NCBI GenBank assembly: GCA_934045905.1
Contig: OW203761.1
Location: 31,980,964 to 32,044,963, forward strand
Length of the DNA: 64,000 bases
DNA from: Leuctra nigra
Taxonomy: Eukaryota; Arthropoda; Insecta; Plecoptera; Leuctridae
Reading direction: 5' to 3'
Shown here: piece after piece, positions 52,759 to 64,000 of the stretch
Position numbering within the stretch: the stretch's first letter is position 1
How the letters are laid out: each line of letters starts with the position of its first letter
Program-made: the position numbers and the translations under genes
The notes under the pieces: model-generated
Told to the model about the DNA's origin: nothing
Database searches by the model: none
Seen by the model: only the letters and a program-made list of their open reading frames with translations

Positions 52759-55700
52759 ATGGCGTGGAACAAAATTACTACGGGATTTAATCTCGAAGAT
52801 CAAACTGCCAATTTTGGGACTCGCGTTGTAGCAGAGAGTGATCATGGTTCTGTCTTTGAAGCTACAACACTTGCCACCATTCAAGCTGAAGAAGAGGTAA
52901 AGTACTAATGCAGCTGTTATGTAGGTATCTATTGTTGTTATCTACCTAGCTCTACGAGGAACCTGTACACCGAACTGCGACCAATAGGTAGGAACCTCAC
53001 TAAAACATGTTAAAATTCTGAAAACGGGAATGACAGCAGGATGAAGGGTGGGGAGGGAGATCCCCCCAATCGAGCAGGCTGGCCCCCAATACACCGTAAA
53101 AAATTACGTTAGTGTCCAAAATTCACTTAAAATTTGTTTAAATTCTAAAAAAAGAATCACTTTTAACTGTTTTAAATTCCAAAAACGCCCTGCGGGGCTA
53201 AGACCTTCCGCCTTCCGGGTGTCGCAATCCCCTCCCCCATGATGAAAGTAGTTCCTACGCGCTTGATTGACAGGATGTATGTTTGACCTTCGATCACCAC
53301 ACTTTACATGGATTGGAAACGGGCTGACTAGCTGGCCATGGGTCTGGTCCCCTTTAACACAACAAGCATAGAACAAGCGGCTGTGATGTCGCTCTCATTA
53401 CACATGTCTGTATCTCCCGCCAGAACAGAATTCAAATATTCGACAATGTGCTATCATCTTTAGCAGCGGCAAGATTGAGAAGCTCTTTCAAACCTGGCGG
53501 CAATTGTGTGAATCACCTGCGGATAGCTCCAAAAGCGTCCTTTTTTCAAATTTCGCGGGTCACTGGCCGGAAGTAAACGGGTGCAGCGAAGTAATCAGGT
53601 GCAAATTGACTGACCAGACCCTGGGCCGCCTTCATTTAGCATTGGTCTTAAAGGAGTGACGTCATAATGCGCAGACAGTTTCCAAGTAAAGTGTGGTGAT
53701 TGTAGGTTTGACAGTTCAGCACTGGGATCGTGTAACTTTTGACAATAGTCGATCGACATCTCTTGTGGGAGAATAACATTGAATGACAGGTATGTTTAAC
53801 CTTCGATCACCACACTTTACAGGGATTGGAAACGGGACGGGAAACATCATAGTTGATCGATTACAAAATCGAGTCAATGCTAATCTTTCATAAGAGTTGT
53901 CGATCGTTTGTCGAGCAAAGTTAAAGGATCGCAGTGCAGAATCTACCTAGATCTCTATGGTTTGAAATTAAAACATTTCCAAGTTTGGGGATATCGGGCA
54001 GGCTTGCCAGGTGTTTGAGCGCTGTTGTCGCAGCGGCAAGTAGTGAAGTCGCATAAAAGTCGCCCAATGTTGAAAATTTAGTAAATTTAGTAAAAATGGT
54101 AAAATGGACCAAATGTCGCTTAATGATATTCAGGGAAAACACTGCTCAGGGCATCAAAGGGAGGTCTGGTGGGAGGGCCACCTTCAGTAACACGGGGTCC
54201 GGGCAGCACAGGCCCGGGAAAATTTTGAAGCCATTTCTATGCGTTTTGGGCTACAAATTTCAGCCACACCTATGCTAGCGGCCAGCGGGTTCATCTTTGC
54301 CTATCCCCGATCTAGAGATGTGAACCGGTAATATTACAGTAATAGTACCACCATCGTTGGTAACACTGTAACTTTCGGTAATTTTAGAGAAAATAATAAT
54401 TGAAGTGTTCTTATTTGACGTAAAAAGATAATGTATTAGAGATTTGACCAATTTTTTATTAATCAGCAAGTTATGTACCGACATCTATTGTAGAGTATAT
54501 TAGTATCTATCAATAATATTTGCCACGTTGGCTATTTTTTGAATTTTACTTTCTTTTTCATAGAAAAGGTAATAATTTGGTAGGTAGTGTTCTGAAAGAA
54601 AGTAAATGAAATGCAGGATATGTTCACTGCGTTTGTAATATTTAAACATGGTGTTTAATTCCGTAATTGTTAATTATGCCCATTCCAACATTTAATGAAA
54701 ATTTACCTCAACTCGAGGTCACTTATAAGCAGAAATAAAAGTTAGAAAAACGCTCGGTGTAACAAGAGCAAGCACCCAAGCGTACAACATCTCCAACCGG
54801 AATATCGTAACGCACAGAAAATTTAATATCCATAGTGAATTGAAATACGATCCACTTGATCAAAATAAAATTAGGTAGTATACCTACCTACCTGACTTCA
54901 TTAAAACTGAGAATAGCTGCCCATAGGTACCTGCACTCTGATCCATAAAGAAAATCAGATCTAAGTTGCACTGGAAATTAAATGTTGATAAAATCTCTTG
55001 GCATTCTATTTCATTGTCAATATGTTTATACATTCTCTACCAATTGGGCTGAAAACTTGTAAAATAAGAGAAAATGGTAGTCTTAATGTCCATGCAGACC
55101 ATGCAAAATTTGAACTTACTCGGATCATTTTATTTTTGACCAATCGTGAGATATTTTCATTTTTGAACCAATCGGAGGTAAGCTTGCAAAAACTATACAC
55201 GATAAAGTTGGAATGGTGTGTGCAAAATTTCAGCTTGATCGGAAAAAAATGTGATCCGTGGCATCGAGCCAAACAAACACAAAAAAAAAAACAGAAAGTG
55301 TCCAAAAGATCAGAATGGGTATAACTAGGAAAACGCTCGGTGTAACGCGTTGATGAGCGAGCACCAAAGCGCGCAACACCTCGAACCGAAATTCTGTCTA
55401 TCTTCTTATTTGTCTATGCAATTTTTGAGAATTCTAGAGATGAGCAAGGTTAGAAGGAGTTCGGCAAGAAATCGAAGACAGTAACATCATTGGGGAAGAC
55501 CAGAAGAAAAATGCAATCTTTGAACCGCAATTAGAGAAAGACTGGGGAAGATTATTTCGAAAATGAACAGTACGGGGCAGGAATGAATTTGGGGAGGAAA
55601 GTTAAGAATTTGTTTATGTTGTACAAAAACAAAAACTTGTAAAAAAAACTGCCAAGCACCTTCCCACTTAAAACAATTGAGATCTAAAAGAAGGGCCAAG

Positions 55701-58700
55701 CAATAACATATTGTTTAAACATTTTCGCACTTAAAATTCGTGAAATCATTTCGCCCAGTTACTGCCGCCAAGCACAACACTAAAAACCTAATGTTGTGTC
55801 CAAATTTGAAGAATACAATCTAAGTGAACCATCATTGTTAATTTAACAAAATTATAAAAATTAAAAACGACTTCAAAATAAATTTAAAATTGAAATTAAA
55901 AAAATTAAAAATAAAGCTAGGCGCATTGTGTCAAGAAGAAGGCAACATAAGAAAGAAGATGACGATAAAGGAGCCGAAGAAAGACAGAAAGTAGGAAGAA
56001 GATAGAGGAAGTCTACAATATGGTCGGTGCAAATTCAATGCGCCAAGCCTTATTTTTAATTTTTTTAATTTCAATTTTAAATTTATTTTGAAGTCGTTTT
56101 TAATTTTTATAATTTTGTTAAATTAACAATGATGGTTCACTTAGATTGTATTCTTCAAATTTGGACACAACATTAGGTTTTTAGTGTTGTGCTTGGCGGC
56201 AGTAACTGGGCGAAATGATTTCACGAATTTTAAGTGCGAAAATGTTTAAACAATATATTATTGCTTGGCCCTTCTTTTAGATCTCAATTGTTTTAAGTGG
56301 GAAGGTGCTTGGCAGTTTTTTTTACAAGTTTTTGTTTTTGTACAACATGTCATATGGGGTATAAGTTTATAGCAGCTTTCACTGATCATTAAGTGTTACC
56401 TATCATTACAGTTAACGCCAACAACGTCACTTCTTGTCTAAAGTTTTCTGTTTTTATTTCAATAGTTCCGAAGTTAGTATAACGAAAGGGTCCATTTCTT
56501 TTGGTTGAATTTGAGTTATATCAAATTATAATTTGTTAAAAGTTCACAGCTTTGAGTCATGTGAATAACGTAAATTGTAGGTGTATTGTTCCGGAGTAAA
56601 CCGGAATTTGTGCGTTCATCTCGTAAAACGCGTATTTGTCGCCACTAGGTAAACTGAAAGGTACACGAAAGATGATTGCAAATGCGTTTCCTCATTTTTA
56701 AATTCTCCCATGTTCACTCTTTTATGTCAAAGTTCCGAAGTATAAACTCAATTGGTAAAGCGTGCAGGCTTACAGATGTTTACAACACATTTTAAATAAA
56801 ATCCGGATGGTTTTTGGAAGGCAATGTAACTTAAAAGGAACTTAGTTAAGATTAACTAGCTGAGCCACCTGGTGTTTATAGTGCTGGTGGGAAGGAGTAT
56901 GACGGGTGATGAAATTTACGCTACCCGCCTTACTCGCCTATGTACACGGATAGCATGGGCCGGCCTATACCTGGCATCTCCACCTCTCTGCCTCTCCCTG
57001 TCAGGTCAACTTAATGTTTACATTTGTTTGTTCATGGCAAATACGATCGATGTCCATTTAGTATTGTTGTCTTCTTCTATAGGTACTTGTAAACAGTTAT
57101 CGAGCTTGCATTTTAATTAGTCCACTGATCTTATTTAGTGATTATTATATTGTTTTGTGATGTTGCTGTGGAAGATAATATTTTCATATTTTCAAACCAG
57201 GAAACAACTTCGTGCTATTGCCTAGATACTTGAAGAATATTATTGTATTGCCGATGTAAACAAGCCAGACCACTTTCGTATATAACGTTCGCATCAAAAC
57301 CAATGTTTATTTTATTAGTGTCAGATTAGGAGGAACATCAGTTTCAGTTTCATTTATTTCCATTAAACAATGTCACTTGATGAGACTTTGACTCACAGTT
57401 TGGAAATAAATCATGACAATTTAAAAGCGTTTTATTATTCTAACTTTTTAACGTAAGCATTGTTGGATGATGAAATGAAATTTAAATCTCTCATACCCAC
57501 AGATTTCCATTAATTATCATGGACCATTTAGTGTAGTTTCTTGTTTATTGTAACCGAGCTTCTAAGATTGACAGATTACAACATCTGAAATAATGAAATA
57601 ATTTTTACTAAGTTGTAAACACCTAATAAACCTAGTAATGGAGCCATTTTGTGTGGTTTCTTGTTTCGTATCTGAACCATCAAGATCGACAAATTTGCAT
57701 AATTAAAATAATTAAATTTATTTTAGAAACTTAAAGTTGTGATCACGTAATGGATGCACGTAATGGAGCCTTTTTGTGTGGTTTCTTGTTTCGTGTTGTT
57801 CTTGTTTCTTGTTGAGCCACCAATATTGACAAATTAACTCTATTTTAAATAATATATAAGTGTGACAAATGAAAAGTTGTAAACACGTAATACACTGAAT
57901 ATTAGTAATGGAGCCTTTACTGAATTTTACTATTTACTAAATTACCTGAATTTTACATAATTAAATAATTCGGATAAATTAAAAGCTGTGACAACCTTAT
58001 GCACCCAGTAATGGAGCCTTTTTTGTGTGGTTTCTAGTTTAGTAACTGAGCCACCAAGATTCTGTTGATTAGCATGACCACGAATTGTTTTATTGCACAA
58101 CTTTACGTACAACGTGTACATTGACAATCATTATTAGAGTCCAATGAGTATAATATTAAAAAGAGTTGCTATGTAATCGTTGAATGTATTCGGATTAACA
58201 TTTTGAATATATACACAAGAAGGTTAAACATTTTTTAAGTAAAGAAAGAGATAAAAAAAATCAAACATTTGTTACGGGGATCGAACCCGGCAACGCCGTG
58301 ATCGAAGTCACTTGCCTCATGTGACCGAGCCAATTCGCCACACTGAAATTAAACCTGTGTAGTATATCAAAGAAGAAAGGTAGAGCGTAAAACGACGTGC
58401 GCAATTCCTGTTTCCCTGATATCTTCACTGTTCACGATGGCAACCGGCGTGCCGCGATGGCGATGTTTCTGTCTATTGATGATCTTCACAGCATCCATTG
58501 GTAGTCTCATTTATTAAAAATGTACCAGAGCACCAGAGCATTAGTCTCTTAGAGTATTAGGAGCAAAGAGCACCTAATATACCTAGTAATGGAGCCTTTT
58601 TGTGTGGTTTATTGTTTCGTAACTGAGCCATCAAGATTGACAAATTAGCATAATTAAAATAATTAAATTAATTTTAGAATCTAATGCACGTAATGGATGC

Positions 58701-61700
58701 ACGTAATGGAGCCTTTTTGTGTGGTTTCTTGTTTCGTGTTGTTCTTGTTTCTTGTTGAGCCACCAATATTGACAAATTAACTCTATTTTAAATAATTAAA
58801 TAAGTGTGACAAATGAAAAGTTGTAAACACCTAATACTCTGAATATTAGTTATGGAGCCTTCACTGAATTTTACTATTTACTTAATTAACTGAATTTTAC
58901 ATAATTAAATAATTCGGATAAATTAAAAGCTGTGACAACCTTATGCACCCAGTAATGGAACCTTTTTTGTGTGGTTTCTAGTTTAGTAACTGAGCCACCA
59001 AGATTCTGTTGATTAGCATGACCACGAATTGTTTTATTGCACAACTTTACGTACAACGTGTACATTGACAATCATTACTAGAGTCCAATGAGTATAATAT
59101 TAAAAAGAGTAGCTATGTAATCGTTGAATGTATTCGGATTAACATTTTGAATATATACACAAGAAGGTTAAACATTTTTTAAGTAAATAAAAAGATAAAA
59201 AATAAAACGTTTGTTACGGGGATCGAACCCGGCAACGCCGTGATCGAAGTCACTTGCCTCATGTGACCGAGCCAATTCGCCACACTGAAATATAAACCTG
59301 TGTAGTATATCAAAGAAGAAAGGTGGAGCGTAAAACGACGTGCGCAATTCCTGATTCCCTGATATCTTCAGTGTTCACGATGGCAACTGGCGTGCCGCGA
59401 TTGCGATGTTTCGGTCTATTGATGATCTTCACAGCATCCCTGGACCTCTCATTTGAATATATATCCATGAAGGTATCATCGCTTATACAAATTAAAAAAT
59501 AATATATGAAAAAAAAAGTTTTCCGGGATCGGGAATCGAACGTGTTATGCAGATGTCGAAGCCAGCTGCCTTCCTAACATGAGCTATCAGTCCGATGGGA
59601 ATTAGAGCCGCTGTTTAGTGTATCAAAGAAGAAGGGCGGAACGTAAATATTGATAATTTTCCCACTTCCGGTTTAAATTTATTGATTTTTCTTGAAGTGG
59701 AGTGTCTAGCAATACATTGTCTTTATTGTTGCCAAATTTCAAAACTCTCGATGGACCCGTTTGACTTTTAAAATATTTAAAATATTAAATTGTAATAACT
59801 TCACTTCCGGTCAAAAATTTTCAGATTTTCTTTCAAAGGGCACTGCTATAAATATGACTCTATGTCTCTGCCAAATTTCAACTCTCTAGGACAAACCGTT
59901 CAACCTGTGGAGAGGGGCAAACAAATTGACCGTGCCTAACTAACTAACTAACTAACTAACATGAAAGTCAATCCTTGCATGTTTGAGGCCCAAAATTCAC
60001 CCCAAAGGGATGATCGCAGCACCTTGATATTTGGTTAGGTGTTGTCAGGTGGCTAAATATACCCGATAACCATGGTTTTCAACTTTCATTTCTAAATGCT
60101 TGCATGCGTACTGACACCCCGAAAACGAGCGTGAAGCGCTTGCAGTATACAGTAGTGGTAGTAAGCTCGCCGCGTTTTAAAAGTAGACCTCGTATTGACA
60201 CGGTGCTTGGCAGCGTCGAGCTAACGCCCGACTAGATTTTGATGCGAATATACTCGAAACTATATTATAACCATAAACTCTTAGCTATAACGATAAACTA
60301 CTCTATATTTCTTTTTAAAAATAAAATAGCATATTATAAAATTATTTACTAATTATTATAATTACTATTATTATTTTTGGCGCTAGTGTAGCTACATCCA
60401 CTCGCAGCCTTAGCTCCGGTCCATCATCCACACCCGATCCCCGTCACATGTTCAGGGGGCACAGGAGGGCAAGCTGGCCGCGAAGATCTAGCATTGAGCA
60501 TGTGCCCACCACACTACTTTATGAAATGTTTTTGTGTTTCGTTTTTTTGTGGTAACTTGTTGTGGCAAAATCAATTGGAATCAATAAGATGGTTTTGCCT
60601 CAGCCGCAGACAAAGCCTAGTGGCGAACTTCAGTAAAACTTTATGGAAACATGTAGGTACTTTCTTTGAAATGATAACTAACAATTTTATTTCAGATTTT
60701 TATTTTTTAGAGCCTCCTGGAAACAAATATATTTTCAACCAAGATCTTTGTAATATCGAACCGGAATATCGTAACGCACAGAAATCATAATATACATCGT
60801 AAATTGAAATGCGATCCACTCGATCAAAATTAAATTACCTACCTGACTTCATTGAAACTATGAGAATAGCCATCTACACACTCTGATCCACAAAGAAAAT
60901 CATATTTGAATTGCACTGGAAATAAAATGTTGATAAAATCGCTTCTGACTTTCTACTTAAATGTCAATAAGTATATACATTCTATACCGATTGAGCTGAA
61001 AACTTGTAAAATAAGAGAAAATGGTAGACTTGATGTCCAAGCAAAATATGAACATAATCGAAACATTTTGATTTTCGACCAATCGGGAGATATTTTCATT
61101 ATTGAACCAATCAAATTACAGCTCTCAAAAACTATACACGATTAAGTTAGAATGATATTAGTATGTATGCAAAATTTCAGCTCGATTGGAAGAAAATTGT
61201 GGCCTGTGCCGTCGGTCCAAACACACAAACAAACAAAAAAAAACAGAGAAAGTGTCCAAAAGTGCAGAATGGAGACGCTCGCTCAATAAAATTGATATTG
61301 TAAAATTACTGTGCCCGGTAATATTACCGATTTCAATGTTACCGGTAACTTAACAATTCTACCCCGACCGTATGTGGGAATCTTTTCTAGTTGGGGTGGA
61401 CTTCAGACTTTCTTCTTTAATACCTAGTGAAGTTGAGAGCAAAATTTAATATTGTAATAAACTGTTTCAGGTTGCAATAAAGCCTTCTGTAGCTGCTGTT
61501 TCATATGACAAGGGTGGGTTTTGTATTTCTGTTGACAAATCCCTGACAGTCTTCAGCGATGAGAGATGTGTGGAAATTCAGCTCAATGTTGTTTTCGGTT
61601 CTGACATTGATGCTTTTACGATGTCAAAAGATGGCACCCTCTTATTTGTTGCCGTTAGAGATGGCGACATTCACTGCCTCCATATACCATCGCAAGGAGA

Positions 61701-63518
61701 AGCACGATCATCACGGTATGCATTGATTTCAGCTGTCACTTGGTTTGAAATATTACTAAGACTAAGAGGCACAGTATTTAATTTAACATTCTAAACGTTA
61801 AACAGTAATTTTAACCTGACATGCCTCTGGGCAGTTATTCTAACTTTAAAATTCCGGATTTGGCCCGTATACAATTCAAGGCTATCTGGATTAACATTGC
61901 ACCGAATCGTATTTGGGCCGAATCCGGAATTTTAAAGTTATAGGTAGGTACTACGCCCAAAAATGTTACACCAGTGGTCATTTGGGTTAACTTCTGTACC
62001 CACACCCCAAAACTAAACAATGCCCTTCATGTACTAATGTATACCTAAAGCATGAAATAACAATACAATTAATGTGACACTGACAGAATAGGCATCATAA
62101 TTCATCATGATACATGCGTGGGAAAAAGAGAATGGCGGTAGGGATGGGGGGAAGGAACTGGGTATTTATTTCTGCAGTATTGTTGTTTTAAGCCTGGGGC
62201 CAATTCTTGAGATTCACGTTTTGAAACCATGTCGGGGTTTCATTGTTTAAAACTAGGGATGGCACTTTTACCGGTTCTGGAAAAATCGGTAAATTTACCG
62301 GTAAATTTTACCGGTAAATTTACCGGTCAGCGGTAAATTTTGAAAAATGATGGTAGATACCAAATCATGATTATACCAAATACAAAAATGACCCTACTTT
62401 ATTATTTGACCCATTTACAAAGATTACCGCAGTCAGAACAATAACAATAATCAATGTTAATAATGACAATAGGTACTCCATATTGATAAGGGATGATATA
62501 GCCAAATAGCATTGATTCGACCAATCTAGTGTAGGCTAGGCTATGCCATGCCTGTGTTATTCTCCCATAAGAGGAATTGTCGACCACCAATTTGATCAAG
62601 TTACAATCTGTGTCTGCTAAACAAGCAAACCTGAAGAGAGATTCCGACATTGGAAGTAATCCTATATGGATGGAGTTATCATTCTGAATGATTGAAGACA
62701 ACCAAAAATCAACGTAAAATATGCCTAACTGCTAATGTTGTCACACTGAAGTTTACTTATAGTTTTTACTTAAAATTTGATATCTCCATTCATACATTGG
62801 AAAGGATCAAAAAAACAAAATTTACCATTTTTTTTACCGGTAAATTATTAATCGGTAAATTTACCGGTAAATTTACCTTAATTTACCGGTAAATTTTACC
62901 AGGTGCCATCCCTATTTAAAACGTACAAAAGTTGAATGCTAACCAATAGTTGTCAACTGTTTCAAGTTTTATACAATGCAAACGTAAAACGGTTTGAAAA
63001 CGTGAATCTCGAGAATTGGTTTCCTGCTTGGTTACAAATTACAGTACATTTTTCAAATCAACAAATAAATAAAATAAATACCTACACATATAGTAGGTAC
63101 ATACAGTCAGTATAATTAACACTAACAATTAATAATGATAATAAAAACACATTATCTAAAGCCGGGCCCACATACTAGACCGTTTCTGCGGTTTCCGTTT
63201 ATTCTTACCAACCAATCACAAGTCCAGAAACCGCTCAAGGAAGAAGACTTGTGATTGGCTAATAGAAAAAACGGAAAACACAAAACGCAAAAACGGTCTA
63301 CGTGGACCCGGCTTGAAGTCACAAAGAATTCCTAGTAGGTATAATGGCCATGGATTGAGTACCTACTGTAATATACCCAGCTGATTCCATGTGTATCTTT
63401 TTCACAGCAACCTTCTGCCAATCGACCAAGATATGAAAATAACAAATCTATTCTGTCATTACGTCAGTGAAGACATTTTTGATCTCGTAATAGTGAGCAG
63501 TAATGGTCAGATTCATAG
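52759..63518 (+). CDS. KNTC1: KNTC1/Rod kinetochore protein, first three coding exons (partial)
   Basis: Exons 52759-52896, 61471-61715 and 63408-63518 join in phase and encode the first 164 residues; the gene runs off the right edge. KNTC1 (Rod) is a subunit of the RZZ complex, which recruits Spindly, dynein and Mad1-Mad2 to unattached kinetochores. The match is to the N-terminal beta-propeller. FGTRVVAESDHGSVFEA parallels the human SVGSRKEHGTALYQ region. SVDKSLTVFSDE, IQLNVVFGSDIDAF and LLFVAVRDGDIHCLHI parallel the human blade reading VADQSVILLDS through LLVGERSGNLHLIH. The first intron is 8.6 kb and full of repeats. Only about 7% of a protein of roughly 2200 residues is visible, so the assignment rests on the propeller start and on the E2F-type promoter. 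Confidence 0.77.
53040..53265. repeat. TIR-like repeat, copy 2
   Basis: A shorter relative of 18650-18990 ending ATGAAAGTAGTTCCTACGCG. It lies 140 bases into the first KNTC1 intron. Confidence 0.5.
53271..53845. repeat. Block with a twice-repeated TTTGACCTTCGATCACC segment
   Basis: A segment of about 60 bp containing TTCGATCACCACACTTTAC occurs at 53280-53330 and again at 53790-53840, and in inverse as AAGTGTGGTGATTGTAGG near 53690. A composite or internally rearranged TIR repeat. Confidence 0.45.
54743..55320 (-). repeat. Helitron-like element, copy 5
   Basis: Minus orientation with a mutated 3' end (AGTTAGAAAAACGCTCGG) and the family modules. The 5' GAGCGAGCG motif is missing. A second 3' fragment (55325-55400) begins at CTAGG five bases after it, so two copies are juxtaposed. 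Confidence 0.5.
55616..56348. mobile_element. Giant hairpin, two 313-bp arms
   Basis: Left arm 55616-55928 and right arm 56036-56348 have equal length and are near-perfect inverse copies (one C/T difference seen near 55707), with a 107-base purine-rich spacer. It contains ATGCGCCAAG, also found in the hairpin at 30114-30511. No ORF. Confidence 0.92.
58276..58342 (-). repeat. tRNA-like module, copy 1
   Basis: On the minus strand: an A-box-like TTGGCTCGGTCACATGAGG and a B box GGTTCGATCCC at tRNA spacing. The T-arm stem CGGG/CCCG and an anticodon-type stem GTGA/TCAC can form, but the acceptor stem does not pair. Probably a SINE head or tRNA relic. Confidence 0.6.
59216..59284 (-). repeat. tRNA-like module, copy 2
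   Basis: Identical over the A and B boxes to the module at 58276-58342, part of the second tandem unit. Confidence 0.6.
59520..59600 (-). repeat. Third, different tRNA-like module
   Basis: On the minus strand: an A-box-like TGATAGCTCATGTTAGG and a B box CGTTCGATTCCC. The sequence differs from the other two modules, which lie just upstream. Not a functional tRNA by eye. Confidence 0.5.
59937..59960 (+). repeat. (TAAC)n microsatellite
   Basis: Six uninterrupted TAAC units, following a stretch of worn repeat with TCACTTCCGG words. Confidence 0.9.
60755..61289 (-). repeat. Helitron-like element, copy 6
   Basis: Minus orientation, 5' GAGCGAGCGTCTCC at the right end and modules with AATTTCAGCTCGATTGG. 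The 3' hairpin has been lost. It ends about 180 bases before KNTC1 exon 2. Confidence 0.55.
61834..61942. repeat. Palindromic MITE, about 110 bp
   Basis: TAACTTTAAAATTCCGGATT at the left pairs with AATCCGGAATTTTAAAGTTA at the right. It lies about 120 bases after the KNTC1 exon 2 donor. Confidence 0.7.
62197..63022. mobile_element. MITE interrupted by a hAT element
   Basis: CCAATTCTTGAGATTCACG at the left pairs with CGTGAATCTCGAGAATTGG at the right. The hAT element 62254-62914 lies inside, so the host MITE was originally about 165 bp. Confidence 0.7.
62254..62914. mobile_element. hAT-type non-autonomous element, 661 bp
   Basis: Ends TAGGGATGGCAC and GTGCCATCCCTA are perfect inverted repeats, flanked by a perfect 8-bp duplication TTTAAAAC (62246-62253 and 62915-62922). 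Subterminal tandem ACCGGTAAATTT words occur on both sides. No transposase. Confidence 0.9.
63159..63314. repeat. Foldback MITE, about 156 bp
   Basis: AAGCCGGGCCCACATACTAG and CTACGTGGACCCGGCTT are inverted ends, with ACCGTTTCTGCG pairing to CGCAAAAACGGT inside and AACCAATCACAAG pairing to CTTGTGATTGGCT. It ends about 90 bases before KNTC1 exon 3. Confidence 0.75.
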
Positions 63519-64000
63519 GTAAGCCCTAGTAGTAGGGGGGTACATTTAATCGTACCCTAAAAGTACCAAAAGTAAATTAAGATGGCTGAAAAAAACAGGG
63601 TCTTCTTGACGCCCAAGGCTGAGATCAAAACAAATTGCAATCTGTCTTTATGCTGCTTTTGGTGAGTTTAGTGTTTGCCAGAATTTGAATGTTCAGTTTC
63701 AGTTTATTTCCATGTTTACATTTGGTTATACAGTAGTAGGTGTACATACATGTATTACACAAAGTAGTGACCCTTAAGCAATTACACTTTATTAGGGCAT
63801 GTGGAATTCTAATTAATAATAATTATAATAAAAAATATTAAGATTAAAATATGTATGGTATAAAAATAGTGTAGTTAAATGTTGATTTTAGTATAAAGTA
63901 ACATTTAATTCTTAAACTTAAAGTAAGCTATTTAATATTTTACTATGTACTAACGATCATTTATAGCATATTCTTGGTTTAACTTCAGTCAACATCAGTA

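Larger units (their letters stand above)
57520..59460. repeat. 0.94-kb tandem duplication with short internal repeats
   Basis: Sequence from about 57745 to 58480 recurs at about 58690 to 59440 with an offset of 941-944 bases and few differences. Inside each copy, a unit of about 120 bp beginning TAATGGAGCCTTTTTGTGTG and containing TGAGCCACCAAGATT repeats several times with decay. Confidence 0.88.

Noticed and set aside
57942..59071. Two near-identical 61-residue minus-strand ORFs
   Set aside because: They reflect the tandem duplication of non-coding DNA; no start context, domain or selection signal.
58276..59600. Functional tRNA genes
   Set aside because: A and B boxes are present but acceptor stems do not pair, and two modules sit in a tandem repeat; treated as tRNA-like repeats.

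Overview
The window is a stretch of an animal nuclear genome, almost certainly an arthropod and most likely an insect. The evidence is split genes with GT-AG introns, conserved metazoan proteins, AT-rich non-coding DNA full of TAGG/TACC tetranucleotide runs, and a dense population of short inverted-repeat transposons, tRNA-derived SINEs and Helitron-like repeats. The species cannot be fixed from sequence alone; a hemipteran would fit, but that is only an impression. No bacterial operons, CRISPR arrays, rRNA genes or viral genes were seen.

Five protein-coding genes can be modelled. (1) 5960-14806, plus strand: a nine-exon hnRNP F/H-type RNA-binding protein, complete, 464 residues, three quasi-RRMs and glycine-rich linkers. 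(2) 17291-25881, minus strand: a small secreted, probably GPI-anchored Ly6/uPAR (quiver-like) protein. It has a signal-peptide exon, a common 3' exon and two homologous 153-bp middle exons that look like mutually exclusive alternatives. (3) 32709-36200, minus strand: nucleoporin Nup133, 1163 residues in one uninterrupted exon. (4) 39954-48767, plus strand: cytosolic carboxypeptidase 5 (AGBL5), eight coding exons, 1096 residues, with zinc and catalytic motifs intact. (5) 52759 to beyond the right edge, plus strand: the first three coding exons of kinetochore protein KNTC1/Rod, split by an 8.6-kb first intron, with two E2F-type sites just upstream.

Nup133 and AGBL5 are head to head; AGBL5 and KNTC1 are tandem. 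Nup133 and KNTC1 both act in nuclear pore or kinetochore biology, but nothing in the sequence shows the neighbours to be co-regulated. Everything else is introns and intergenic DNA dominated by repeats. These include four hAT-type non-autonomous elements with perfect 8-bp target duplications, two pogo/Tc1-like and two matched Harbinger-like MITEs, several giant foldback palindromes (one with two 313-bp arms), a Helitron-like family ending in a hairpin plus CTAG before T, a tRNA-headed SINE, and a 0.94-kb tandem duplication carrying tRNA-like modules. Several elements are nested, which lets the order of insertion be read.

The most interesting observations are the duplicated, phase-matched middle exons of the Ly6 gene, the Helitron-like family, the very long near-perfect hairpin in the KNTC1 intron, and a repeat with two copies interrupted at different points so that each preserves the other's empty site.
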